DNA from: Flavobacterium sp. SUN052
GTDB lineage: Bacteria > Bacteroidota > Bacteroidia > Flavobacteriales > Flavobacteriaceae
Assembly: GCF_028867935.1 (NCBI RefSeq)
Contig: NZ_JAPQNS010000015.1
Coordinates: 1-64,000, forward strand
DNA: 64,000 bases
Direction: 5' to 3'
A program made the position numbers and the translations under genes. The notes beneath the pieces were generated by a model. The model ran no database searches. It was not told where the DNA came from and saw only the letters and a list, made by a program, of their open reading frames with translations. Of this stretch, positions 42,969 through 51,390 are shown piece by piece; within the stretch, counting starts at the first letter, position 1, and every line of letters begins with the position of its first letter.

Positions 42969-44216
42969 ATGAGCAATAATAATACCAGCAACAACGACAA
43001 GCCCATTCGGCTCGACCGGATTGAGGATGCCATTGCTGCGATTCGCGACGGAAAAATTATCATTGTCGTTGACGATGAGGATCGCGAGAACGAAGGTGAC
43101 ATGATTTGTGCCGCCGAAAAAACTACGCCTGAAATGGTTAATTTCATGACCAAAGAAGGCCGGGGCCTCATGTGTGCCCCACTGACTGTTGAACGTTGCG
43201 CGGAACTGGGTCTGACCATGATGGTTGGCGAGAACACATCAGTTCACACAACACCGTTTACGGTATCGGTCGATTTACTGGGGCAGGGATGCACCACGGG
43301 CATTTCGGCATCCGACCGTTCGAAAACGATTCAGGCGCTGGTTCACCCAGATACGAAACCTGAAGATCTAGGACGGCCCGGTCATATTTTTCCGCTACGC
43401 GCGGTAGAAGGGGGCGTTATCCGGCGTTCGGGACATACCGAAGCGGCCGTTGATTTTGCTCGAATGGCAGGGCTTCAACCTGCTGGCGTACTGATCGAAG
43501 TGCTCAACGAAGACGGCACCATGGCTCGCCTTCCCGAACTCCGCGTTATGGCCGATCGATTCGGAATGCTACTGGTTAGTATTCAGGACCTGATTGAGTA
43601 TCGGCTTCGTACCGAGAGCTTGATCCGGCGCGAGATCGGCGTGGATCTCCCAACCGAGTGGGGTCATTTTGATCTGATTGCCTTCAAACAAAGCAATACT
43701 GGCGATATGCATCTGGCCTTGGTAAAAGGAAGCTGGGAGCCCGATGAGCCCGTTCTTGTGCGTGTTCACTCGTCGTGCGTAACGGGCGACATTTTTGGTT
43801 CGTGCCGTTGCGATTGCGGGGGACAACTTCACGCAGCCATGCAAATGGTTGAGAAAGAAGGAAAAGGCGTGGTGGTTTACATGAATCAGGAAGGTCGTGG
43901 TATTGGCTTGATTAATAAGCTCAAAGCCTATAAACTTCAGGAGATGGGCCGCGACACGGTGGAAGCTAACCTGGAACTGGGTTTGCCCATGGACGCCCGC
44001 GATTATGGCATCGGGGCACAAATTCTCCGTGACCTGGACATCCGCAAAGTCCGGCTGATTTCGAACAATCCCAAAAAACGAGCAGGCCTGATGGGCTACG
44101 GCATCGAGATTGTTGATACGGTGCCCATTGAGATGGCATCTAATCCGCATAATGAAACCTACCTCCGCACGAAGCGCGACAAAATGGGTCACTCCATCTT
44201 GAAAGAGACAAAATAG
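42969..44216 (+). CDS. ribBA: Bifunctional DHBP synthase/GTP cyclohydrolase II
   Basis: The protein has 415 residues. The N-terminal RibB domain (about 10-205) has [18 protein letters not shown] and [23 protein letters not shown]. The C-terminal RibA domain has [21 protein letters not shown], a zinc site of three Cys, and [17 protein letters not shown]. It makes the two precursors of riboflavin from ribulose-5-phosphate and GTP. It stands alone with its own terminator, so riboflavin genes are scattered. Confidence 0.97.
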   Translation: MSNNNTSNNDKPIRLDRIEDAIAAIRDGKIIIVVDDEDRENEGDMICAAEKTTPEMVNFMTKEGRGLMCAPLTVERCAELGLTMMVGENTSVHTTPFTVSVDLLGQGCTTGISASDRSKTIQALVHPDTKPEDLGRPGHIFPLRAVEGGVIRRSGHTEAAVDFARMAGLQPAGVLIEVLNEDGTMARLPELRVMADRFGMLLVSIQDLIEYRLRTESLIRREIGVDLPTEWGHFDLIAFKQSNTGDMHLALVKGSWEPDEPVLVRVHSSCVTGDIFGSCRCDCGGQLHAAMQMVEKEGKGVVVYMNQEGRGIGLINKLKAYKLQEMGRDTVEANLELGLPMDARDYGIGAQILRDLDIRKVRLISNNPKKRAGLMGYGIEIVDTVPIEMASNPHNETYLRTKRDKMGHSILKETK

Positions 44217-44235
44217 ATTTATCAACTAGGTATAC

Positions 44236-44273
44236 AATCGGGCAGCACTCAAGAAGTGCTGCCCGATTTTTTT
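44236..44273 (+). terminator. Terminator of ribBA
   Basis: A perfect 14-bp stem (44236-44249 with 44255-44268; core TCGGGCAGCACT) has a five-base loop and is followed by a T-run. Twenty bases after the stop. Confidence 0.95.
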
Positions 44274-44303
44274 GTTGGCCTGCCGTGTGGGCTAAGGCAC
44301 ACC

Positions 44304-45629
44304 TCAATCTAGATTTTTCGACGGAATGGTGTATGCCATGTAACCCGCCACTAATAGCGGCAAGGAGAACAAACTAAACAGGAGCCCCAGGATTAGGCCA
44401 GCATCGGAGAGTATGCCAAATAGCGCTGGCCCTAGAATGGCTCCGAACCGCCCGATACCCATGGCCAGCCCAACGCCTGTAGTGCGCATAGCAGCCGGAT
44501 AGACCCGCGCTGTTGTGGGGAAATAGCCATTAAAGCCGCCCTGAACAAAAAAGCCGATGAAGAACGTCATTAAAAACATCAAGCCATAACTCATCGACAG
44601 GTTGCCGTACAGGAGCATCACCCCAAAGGCGATAAGCATAAAAGTCAGAATCAGTCGGCGAAGCCCTACCCGGCCCACCACCAGTCCGAACACCAGCCCA
44701 CCCGAAAAAGCGCCTACATTCAGCGCCGTACCCACGTACGTAGCTAGTTCAAAGGGCATGCCGGTATCTTTGGCCAACGTAGGCACCCAACTCATGAGGG
44801 TATAAAGAGTAATAAACCCAAAGAAAATGCCGATCCAGAGCCGGAAGGTAGAAACCCGGTAAGCTGGCGTAAACAAATCAGCAAATGGTACGGTGGGGCG
44901 CATTGCCGTAACAGAAGGTAGCGCGTTCAGGCTGGCATAGCCCATGCGCGAGAGTAAGGCATTGATCTGTCGGAGGGCGTTTTTGGGTTGACGCTCAGCT
45001 AGAAAAGCCAGCGACTCGGGCATAAATAGCACAATACTGACCAGCATAACGGCGGAGACCAGCCCGGCAGCCAGAAAGGCCGACCGCCAACCGAATAAAG
45101 GAATAGCCCATGCGGTGAAGAAACCTGCCAGAATAGCCCCGATAGGCCAGCCAGCCTGTACAATACCGACGTTGAAATCGCGCCGTTTGTTGTTAGAAAA
45201 CTCAGCCGCTACAGCCGCCAGGGTGGGCAGTATACCGCCGATTCCCAAGCCTGTGACAACGCGGCACAGCAGCAACTGATAATAAGCGCTGACCACCGAC
45301 GAGAGTAACATGCCACTTGTAATAAGGCTCAGCGCAATGATAAATAGCTTGCGCCGACCAATTTTATCGCCGAAAGGAGCCAGCAGAAAGCAACCGACGG
45401 TCATACCAGCCAACCCAGCACTGAAAATGTACCCCAGCTCGCTTTTGGACAAAGCCCACTCCCGAACAATTTCGGAACCGGTAAACGACACCACAAGCAC
45501 GTCGATTCCATCATTCATGTTCAGAATAAAGCAGATCACGACCATCAGTACCTGGAACGAACTCATTGGTGAGTTATCAACCAGGGTTTGGAGGTCAGAA
45601 TGGGACGCAGCTTCAGTTTCAATCAACAT
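44304..45629 (-). CDS. MFS transporter, aromatic/organic-acid symporter-like
   Basis: The protein has 441 residues and about 12 hydrophobic helices. The loop 2-3 motif appears as APFGDKIGRRKLFI, and NMNDGIDVLVVSFTGSEIV and MPESLAFLAERQPKNALRQIN are typical of the AAHS subfamily, which takes up aromatic or organic acids with protons. It is downstream of the zinc-dehydrogenase gene with 52 bp between, so the two probably handle one substrate. The substrate is not readable. Confidence 0.85.
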   Translation of the reverse strand: MLIETEAASHSDLQTLVDNSPMSSFQVLMVVICFILNMNDGIDVLVVSFTGSEIVREWALSKSELGYIFSAGLAGMTVGCFLLAPFGDKIGRRKLFIIALSLITSGMLLSSVVSAYYQLLLCRVVTGLGIGGILPTLAAVAAEFSNNKRRDFNVGIVQAGWPIGAILAGFFTAWAIPLFGWRSAFLAAGLVSAVMLVSIVLFMPESLAFLAERQPKNALRQINALLSRMGYASLNALPSVTAMRPTVPFADLFTPAYRVSTFRLWIGIFFGFITLYTLMSWVPTLAKDTGMPFELATYVGTALNVGAFSGGLVFGLVVGRVGLRRLILTFMLIAFGVMLLYGNLSMSYGLMFLMTFFIGFFVQGGFNGYFPTTARVYPAAMRTTGVGLAMGIGRFGAILGPALFGILSDAGLILGLLFSLFSLPLLVAGYMAYTIPSKNLD

Positions 45630-45681
45630 TATAGTTACGGTTTAGGAGTAAGCAATTATAGGTAGGCACCAGGCAGGAGCT

Positions 45682-46695
45682 TCATACCACAATCACAACT
45701 TTGCTGTCTTCGCCTTTGGCAGCTGTTTCGAGGGCGTGTTGCAAGTCGGTGAGGGCCGCGTGTTGCGAAATGATAAAACCAGGCCGAATAACACGGGTTT
45801 CGATCAGCCGGAGTGTCCGCCGGAAATCAAACGGATGATCGTAGATGATTGATGGAACGATGGTAATTCCTTCGCGAGCAATTTTGAGCGGGGTAAACGA
45901 AGCCGGTTTCTCAGCCAGTCCAACCAGTACAATTTCCGACCCACGAGGAGCAGCTGTTGTAGCCAGAGAGGCCGTGAATACGGTTCCTGCACATTCGAAT
46001 ACTGCGCAAACGTCGTTTCGAAGCCAAGCCTCGGCCAAAACTTCACCCTGAGTCTCCAGGCTACCCGTTGGGCAGAGGGAAACAGCTCCCATATCTTCGG
46101 CTAGCTGGATTTTGGCAGGGTTGATTTCGGTAACGAACACCTTATACCCAAGAGCCAGGGCAATGTGGGTGAGCAGCAGCCCAATGGCACCTAGGCCAAT
46201 CACTGCGATGGTATCGCCGGGTTTGGCACTCGATTCCAGCAGGGCGTGCAGAGCCACGGCGGTCGGCTCTACAGTAACAGCGTCATCGTCGGAAACGGAG
46301 TCGGGAACGGGCCAGCAGAAATCAGCGGGTACCACAACGTATTCGGCGAAACACCCCGCTTCGTTCACACCGAGTACCCGTTTGTTGATGCAGATATTGG
46401 CTTTGCCCGCATAACAGTATTGGCATTTCCGGCAGGGAATATTGGGTTCGATAATGACCCGCTCACCGATTTCACGGCCCGAAACCTCAGCACCAATCTT
46501 ATCGATGTACCCCAGGCCTTCGTGGCCAATTATGGTTGGTTCCGCTAAGAGACGATGGCCTAAAAAAAGGTGTACATCGGAGCCGCAGACACCAATCATT
46601 TTAAGTTTGATGCGAATTTCACCAACACCCGGTTCAGGCACAGGTACATCCAGTATCTGAATATGCTGGGGAGATTGCAGAAGAGCGGCTTTCAT
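45682..46695 (-). CDS. Zinc-dependent medium-chain dehydrogenase
   Basis: The protein has 337 residues from the ATG at 46693-46695 (a GTG two codons upstream is possible). The catalytic zinc site includes GVCGSDVHLFLG and IIGHEGLGYI; the structural zinc site is CRKCQYCYAGKANIC; the NAD site is IAVIGLGAIGLLLTHIA. It is of the threonine/sorbitol/sugar-acid dehydrogenase group and oxidises a secondary alcohol. With the MFS gene it suggests uptake and oxidation of a sugar acid or polyol; this is inference. Confidence 0.9.
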   Translation of the reverse strand: MKAALLQSPQHIQILDVPVPEPGVGEIRIKLKMIGVCGSDVHLFLGHRLLAEPTIIGHEGLGYIDKIGAEVSGREIGERVIIEPNIPCRKCQYCYAGKANICINKRVLGVNEAGCFAEYVVVPADFCWPVPDSVSDDDAVTVEPTAVALHALLESSAKPGDTIAVIGLGAIGLLLTHIALALGYKVFVTEINPAKIQLAEDMGAVSLCPTGSLETQGEVLAEAWLRNDVCAVFECAGTVFTASLATTAAPRGSEIVLVGLAEKPASFTPLKIAREGITIVPSIIYDHPFDFRRTLRLIETRVIRPGFIISQHAALTDLQHALETAAKGEDSKVVIVV

Positions 46696-46707
46696 ACGCA
46701 CTGTTGA

Positions 46708-47286
46708 TTAAAACTCAGTGATCAAATTGGTTTTCAGCAACTTGATAGAAATAGCCAATAAAATAATACCGAAAACTTTCCGCAACACGGCTAACCCACC
46801 CGGCCCAAGGCGCGTTTCGAGCCAACCCGACGATTTCAGGACAATGTAAATCAGGATGAGATTCAGTATAATGCCCACGATGATATTGCCCGTTTGATAT
46901 TCAGCCCGGAGCGAGATGAGCGTTGTTAGGGTACCGGCACCGGCAATGAGCGGAAACGCAATAGGAACGATATGCGCGGCCGTATCAGTCTCGATCTCCG
47001 ACTTAAAAATTGTTCGTCCCAGAATCATTTCTAGGCCGATCAGAAAGATGATCAACGCGCCAGCAACCGCAAACGACGATACATCGACCCCAAACAGGTT
47101 GAGTAGCCGCTCGCCTAGAAACAGGAAACTCACCATCAACACCCCCGATACAAACGTGGCTTTTTCCGACTCAATCGTACCAAGCTTCCTGCGCAAATCA
47201 ATGATAACGGGCAATGAGCCTATTATGTCGATCACTGAGAACAGGATGAGCGTGACGGAGATGATTTCTTTAAAGTTGAATGTCAT
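46708..47286 (-). CDS. MarC family integral membrane protein
   Basis: The protein has 192 residues and about six membrane helices. FSVIDIIGSLPVIIDL at the start, FGVDVSSFAVAGALIIFLIGLEMI and PIAFPLIAGAGTLTTLI are characteristic of MarC. The function is unknown; the family was once tied to multiple antibiotic resistance but that was not upheld. It is 12 bp upstream of the zinc-dehydrogenase gene on the same strand, so may be co-transcribed with it. Confidence 0.92.
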   Translation of the reverse strand: MTFNFKEIISVTLILFSVIDIIGSLPVIIDLRRKLGTIESEKATFVSGVLMVSFLFLGERLLNLFGVDVSSFAVAGALIIFLIGLEMILGRTIFKSEIETDTAAHIVPIAFPLIAGAGTLTTLISLRAEYQTGNIIVGIILNLILIYIVLKSSGWLETRLGPGGLAVLRKVFGIILLAISIKLLKTNLITEF

Positions 47287-47322
47287 GGAACGTTTGTGGT
47301 TGAGGGGCCAGATAGCCGTGTT

Positions 47323-49776
47323 TTATAAGCGCTCGTTGAATAACTTCAAAATCCGCTTGTATTCATCCATCCAGCTGGTGGGTTCTACAAAACCGTGATC
47401 TTCCATCGGATACGAAGCTAGTTCCCAGTTCTCTTTTTTCAACTCAATCAGCCGTTGTGCCAGCCTCACTGCATCCTGATAATGCACGTTTACATCGACC
47501 ATACCGTGACAAATAAGCAGGTGGCCCTTGAGGCCGTCGGCAAAGTAAATGGGCGATGAACGATGGTAGGCCAACGAGTCGGTTTGGGGCTCGTTGAGGA
47601 TGTTAGCCGTATAACCGTGGTTGTAAGCGGCCCAATCTGTCACGGGTCGGAGAGCCGCGCCAGCCGCAAATTTATCGGGCGTGGTAAACATGGCCATCAG
47701 GGTAATAAACCCACCGTAGGAACCGCCGTAAATTCCAATGCGCTTAGCATCGACACCCTGATTTTTTACGAGCCAGTCGGCCGCGTCTACATGGTCCGTC
47801 AAATCTTTGCCGCCCATATACCGGTAAATACCCGTGCGCCAGTCACGCCCGTAACCCGCCGAAGCCCGGTAGTCGATGTCGAGTACGGTGTATCCCTGAT
47901 CGACCAGCAGATTATGAAACATGTACTCCCGGAAATACTGGCTCCACCATTTGTGGGCATTCTGCAAATACCCGGCCCCATGCACAAACACAACAGCTTT
48001 TCCGGTCGCTTTCACGGCACCATCGGGTTTGTAAAGTCGTGCATAAATCGTTTGGCCATCCCGCGCCGGAATGGTCACAATCTGTCCTTCGCGCCACGGA
48101 TACGATTTAAAATCAGCCGTTTGTGAATCGGTTAGGCGCATAGGTTCAGTAGTCGCGGTCGGGCTCTTCACCGACCGTTTTTTACCGTTAGCCGTTGGTT
48201 CATTGTTATTCGCTGCCAAATAAAGCTCCCACGGTTTATTGCTGTACGAATGCCGGATCACCATCATGCTTTCGTCGGGCGACAGAGCCACGTCATTGGC
48301 TCCGGTCATGGTAGTGAGCTTTTCGCGGGGTTCACCCGTTACAGCCATACGATACAAATGCTGCTCACCGGGGTGTTGCTCGTTGGTTGTCAGGAAAAAG
48401 TATTGTTTGTTTTTCGACAAGGTTACCTGCTGCACCTCGAACTTCCCCGACGTGAGTTGCTTGCGTTCGCCTGTAGCCAGGTTGATAGAATACAGGTGCG
48501 AGTAGCCATCTGCTTCCGACTGGAAATAGATCGTTTGCCCATCCCCTAGAAAGCCGAGTGTCCCAGGATTATTCCCAAAACCAATATTTGGGCCACCAAT
48601 CCAGGCATCATCGTGTTGCCGGTCAATGAGTTTGAGGGTACGGGTAGCCGGGTCCAGCTGCATGATCCAACGGTCTTTGTTGTCCTGCGACCGAAGTACC
48701 AGCACGGCATAGCGGTTTGTGGCTTCCGGCGACCAGAGTACGCTGCTAATTACCACTGGCCGCTGCGTTGCGGTTGCCTTCTTGCTAGTATCAGGTTTGG
48801 CTGGTGCGCCTGTCACATTGATTTTATCCATGATTCCCGGCACCGTTTTCAATGAAACAGCCTGAACCGTATCACGAACAATATCGTACACGAACAACTC
48901 GAACGAAGCGAGCGGAGCACCAACTTTGGTACGAGCGGGCAGGTCTTCTGTAAAACCCGATTCGGTAACGTAGCTGGGCACAATGGCCGATTTGGCGCCG
49001 GTAGCAGCCTTCATCAACCCAAACGTCACAAAATTCCCGTCGGGGCTGAGTTGCGGGTTCATGAGGTTGCGCCCTTCGGTATAAAACAGTTTGGCCCGTT
49101 TAGGCTGGTCAGCTTTGGTAATACGAGCCGCTTCGTCGCGTTTAGCTTTGCGGTCGCGTAACACGTCGAACAGGCCCAGTTGTTCTTTCTTAAGTTCGGT
49201 TTCCTGCGCGTTTGGTTTGGTCTCGGAGCGTTTACTACCTGGATCAAAGTTTGTAATTTGAGTCAGATCGCCATTAACCAGCGTCATCTTGTACAGGTTA
49301 CCCCCCCGTTGGAAAACAACCGCTTTTTCATCACCCGAAAAAGCCGGGTTGGCTTCCCGATCCACCGTGCTGGTGAGTTGACGAGTCTGGTAGGTGCGGC
49401 AATCGACCAGAAAGAGATCCCCGTTTTTATCATACAGTTTCAGGCTGCGGTTCCGGTTATAAACGCCTGGGTCGTCGGGCAGGCTTCGGCGTTCGGTGGG
49501 GCTTACCTTTTGAGGCTTCCGGTCGCCCCCAATAATCACTTTATAGAGCGAATCACCTTTCGCTTTTTCGGGATTCCAGTTGAAATAAACGGTTTTGCCA
49601 TCTTCGGCCCAAAAGGCTCCCGATGGCGACGTGCCGACCCACATTTTGGGGTCCTGCATGATTTTTTCGACCGTCAGGCGCGGTCCGACGGGTCGGGACG
49701 TTGTGGGAGTGGGTTGTTGCTGAGCAAAAGCGGGAGCTGACAGCAACGCGAAGAGAAGCGGGTAAAAACGAGGCAT
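47323..49776 (-). CDS. S9 family peptidase, DPP-like
   Basis: The protein has 817 residues with a signal peptide (FYPLLFALLSAPAFAQQQ). The N-terminal half is a beta-propeller with repeated blade motifs such as NPAFSGDEKAVVFQRGGN and NPQLSPDGNFVTFGL. The C-terminal alpha/beta-hydrolase domain has the nucleophile motif IGIYGGSYGGFITLMAM, with Asp in HGMVDVNVHYQD and His in PMEDHGFVEP completing the triad. It cleaves dipeptides or short peptides, probably in the periplasm. Upstream of marC by 37 bp in the same direction. Confidence 0.93.
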   Translation of the reverse strand: MPRFYPLLFALLSAPAFAQQQPTPTTSRPVGPRLTVEKIMQDPKMWVGTSPSGAFWAEDGKTVYFNWNPEKAKGDSLYKVIIGGDRKPQKVSPTERRSLPDDPGVYNRNRSLKLYDKNGDLFLVDCRTYQTRQLTSTVDREANPAFSGDEKAVVFQRGGNLYKMTLVNGDLTQITNFDPGSKRSETKPNAQETELKKEQLGLFDVLRDRKAKRDEAARITKADQPKRAKLFYTEGRNLMNPQLSPDGNFVTFGLMKAATGAKSAIVPSYVTESGFTEDLPARTKVGAPLASFELFVYDIVRDTVQAVSLKTVPGIMDKINVTGAPAKPDTSKKATATQRPVVISSVLWSPEATNRYAVLVLRSQDNKDRWIMQLDPATRTLKLIDRQHDDAWIGGPNIGFGNNPGTLGFLGDGQTIYFQSEADGYSHLYSINLATGERKQLTSGKFEVQQVTLSKNKQYFFLTTNEQHPGEQHLYRMAVTGEPREKLTTMTGANDVALSPDESMMVIRHSYSNKPWELYLAANNNEPTANGKKRSVKSPTATTEPMRLTDSQTADFKSYPWREGQIVTIPARDGQTIYARLYKPDGAVKATGKAVVFVHGAGYLQNAHKWWSQYFREYMFHNLLVDQGYTVLDIDYRASAGYGRDWRTGIYRYMGGKDLTDHVDAADWLVKNQGVDAKRIGIYGGSYGGFITLMAMFTTPDKFAAGAALRPVTDWAAYNHGYTANILNEPQTDSLAYHRSSPIYFADGLKGHLLICHGMVDVNVHYQDAVRLAQRLIELKKENWELASYPMEDHGFVEPTSWMDEYKRILKLFNERL

Positions 49777-49865
49777 CGTACGTGTATGAAGCGGTTAACG
49801 AAGCCGGAAATTAGGAAGAAAAGCCCGAACCGCGTATTTTTCAATGTATAACCTCATACAAACGC

Positions 49866-49922
49866 TTCGCCCCTGAAACTAGCCCTTCGTTTTTTTACGA
49901 AGTTGATAGCTTCAGGGGCGAA
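49866..49922. repeat. Nested hairpin between two minus-strand genes
   Basis: TTCGCCCCTGAA (49866-49877) and TTCAGGGGCGAA (49911-49922) are a perfect 12-bp pair. Between them CTTCGT/ACGAAG (49885-49890 with 49897-49902) forms a second stem with a T-rich loop. It lies 25 bp after the stop of the 49947 gene and may act as its terminator without a T-run. Confidence 0.8.
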
Positions 49923-49946
49923 TGATATCTCCTCAGAAAGTGAACT

Positions 49947-50633
49947 CTATGCAGCCCGGCTACTCGTGGGTCTTCTTAATGTTGTTGCCCGGATAGGCTG
50001 ACGGTTGCTCATATTTTCTTCAGCGATTTCTTCCGAAACAGCGCCGATATGCAACGCCCGCTTCAGAATATATTCAAATGGCAAATTGAAATAAGCCGAT
50101 ACTTCGCTGCGGAAACTGTCGGGGAAGCGCGACAGACGCAGACCGAAGAAGTTACGAATGTCGGCTTCGGGGAGCAGGGCCGCAAGAGCTACCCGCTCGG
50201 CTTCGGTAAGCAACTCCTGCCGCGACGCATACAGGTAATCGAGACCAATAGAGGCCGTCAGAATATTCAGAAACAAGTTTTTGTACATGCCCGACAACTC
50301 GGCAGGCAAAATCACCCAGCCTTGCTCACGGAATTTGGCAGCAAAGCCCGTTAATCCTTCAATGCCCCGCAACTCGCCGGCAATCATTTCGGCGGGAAAC
50401 CGCAAGCGGGTATCTTCTTTCTGAAGCCGATATACGACCGCTTCAACGGGGCTTTTCTGAAACAACAAGTCAGCCGGGATTACCCGCTTGCTTTCCCATT
50501 GATCGGTCAGGCGGGTAAAAATAGACTCGTTGTAAACTAGTTTATCTGCACTGCCAAGACTGACCAGCATCTTCCGGTACGATGCCAGAAAATCAATTGT
50601 CAGTTGATTTGCATTCGGTTTGATTCGTGCCAT
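49947..50633 (-). CDS. Hypothetical protein
   Basis: From the ATG at 50631-50633 the protein has 228 residues; a longer frame to 50711 is less likely. It has no signal peptide or clear membrane segment. The middle has FPAEMIAGELRGIEGLTGF and the end VSAYFNLPFEYILKRALHIG. The latter loosely resembles the helical tail of ImmA/IrrE-type proteins, but the HExxH motif is missing, so I do not assign that family. The C-terminus is basic and low-complexity (TLRRPTSSRAA). It stands alone. Confidence 0.6.
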   Translation of the reverse strand: MARIKPNANQLTIDFLASYRKMLVSLGSADKLVYNESIFTRLTDQWESKRVIPADLLFQKSPVEAVVYRLQKEDTRLRFPAEMIAGELRGIEGLTGFAAKFREQGWVILPAELSGMYKNLFLNILTASIGLDYLYASRQELLTEAERVALAALLPEADIRNFFGLRLSRFPDSFRSEVSAYFNLPFEYILKRALHIGAVSEEIAEENMSNRQPIRATTLRRPTSSRAA

Positions 50634-50967
50634 GAGCGTTAAAAAAACCGGCCATTGAGCCGGGGCCATTAGTAGGGTTGATCTGTTGATACTGAACAGT
50701 AAAGCTACCAAAATTGTGCCAGAAAACCTAGTTGATAGATCAAGTTTATTCAGGCAAAAAAGCGAAGTTTTTTTGCCATTTCTTTATGCTCTCAGCCTTA
50801 TCCTAGGGATCATTTACTGAAGGTGTTTTTGCACATCGATATAGTGGGTAAGTAGTAGCTTCAATCAGGGCCGTTCCCTCAGAAAAATAAGCAAACCAAC
50901 AACAAAAAGGTTTAGCTTTCGAACACGCTGAAATAAATAAAAGTGTGACCATTCTCTCACTCGTAAA
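50634..50967. other. 334-bp divergent spacer, no gene seen
   Basis: AT-rich DNA between two divergent genes. It includes a GGCC-containing short hairpin near 50647-50672 and several A/T runs. I saw no convincing promoter pair, RNA or reading frame. Confidence 0.5.
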
Positions 50968-51342
50968 ATGGAATCTGAGCAGAAACAGAAAAGAGCATCG
51001 TGGCTACCAATAGCCCGCCTGGTTGTTACCAGTACGTTCATCATTAGCTTGGTGCTGGTTCATGAACTTACGTCTATCTCATCTCAAAAGTCGATGCTGG
51101 GTACACTCCTATCGCTTGTACCTGTTCTGAAAAGTTCGGTTGTCTTTTTTCTGGCTTTAGCTGTGTGCAGTTTGGTTGGTTTTCTGGTGTTACAGGAACA
51201 GTCAACCGACGAAGATGCGCATTGGTCAGCCGACGAGTTGCCCGCTAGTATAGCCAATACGCCCCGTGTTGTCAATTTCCGTCCTGATCTGGACCGCGTT
51301 ATTACACTGCCTACGGGGTCAAAGGCTGCCGCTAAAGTTTGA
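50968..51342 (+). CDS. Small membrane protein of unknown function
   Basis: The protein has 124 residues. Two hydrophobic segments (WLPIARLVVTSTFIISLVLV at about 14-33 and SVVFFLALAVCSLVGFLVL at about 57-75) surround a short loop, and the C-terminal 50 residues are polar and acidic. This looks like an inner-membrane hairpin with a cytoplasmic tail. No family recognised. It is a one-gene unit converging on the GH92 gene. Confidence 0.6.
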   Translation: MESEQKQKRASWLPIARLVVTSTFIISLVLVHELTSISSQKSMLGTLLSLVPVLKSSVVFFLALAVCSLVGFLVLQEQSTDEDAHWSADELPASIANTPRVVNFRPDLDRVITLPTGSKAAAKV

Positions 51343-51390
51343 TTTGTGCCTTGTTTGCTACCAACCATTCCGGTAGTTAGTGTATCTCCG

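Noticed and set aside
49947..50633. ImmA/IrrE-type metallopeptidase
   Set aside because: Only a vague match in the last helices; the zinc motif HExxH is not present.
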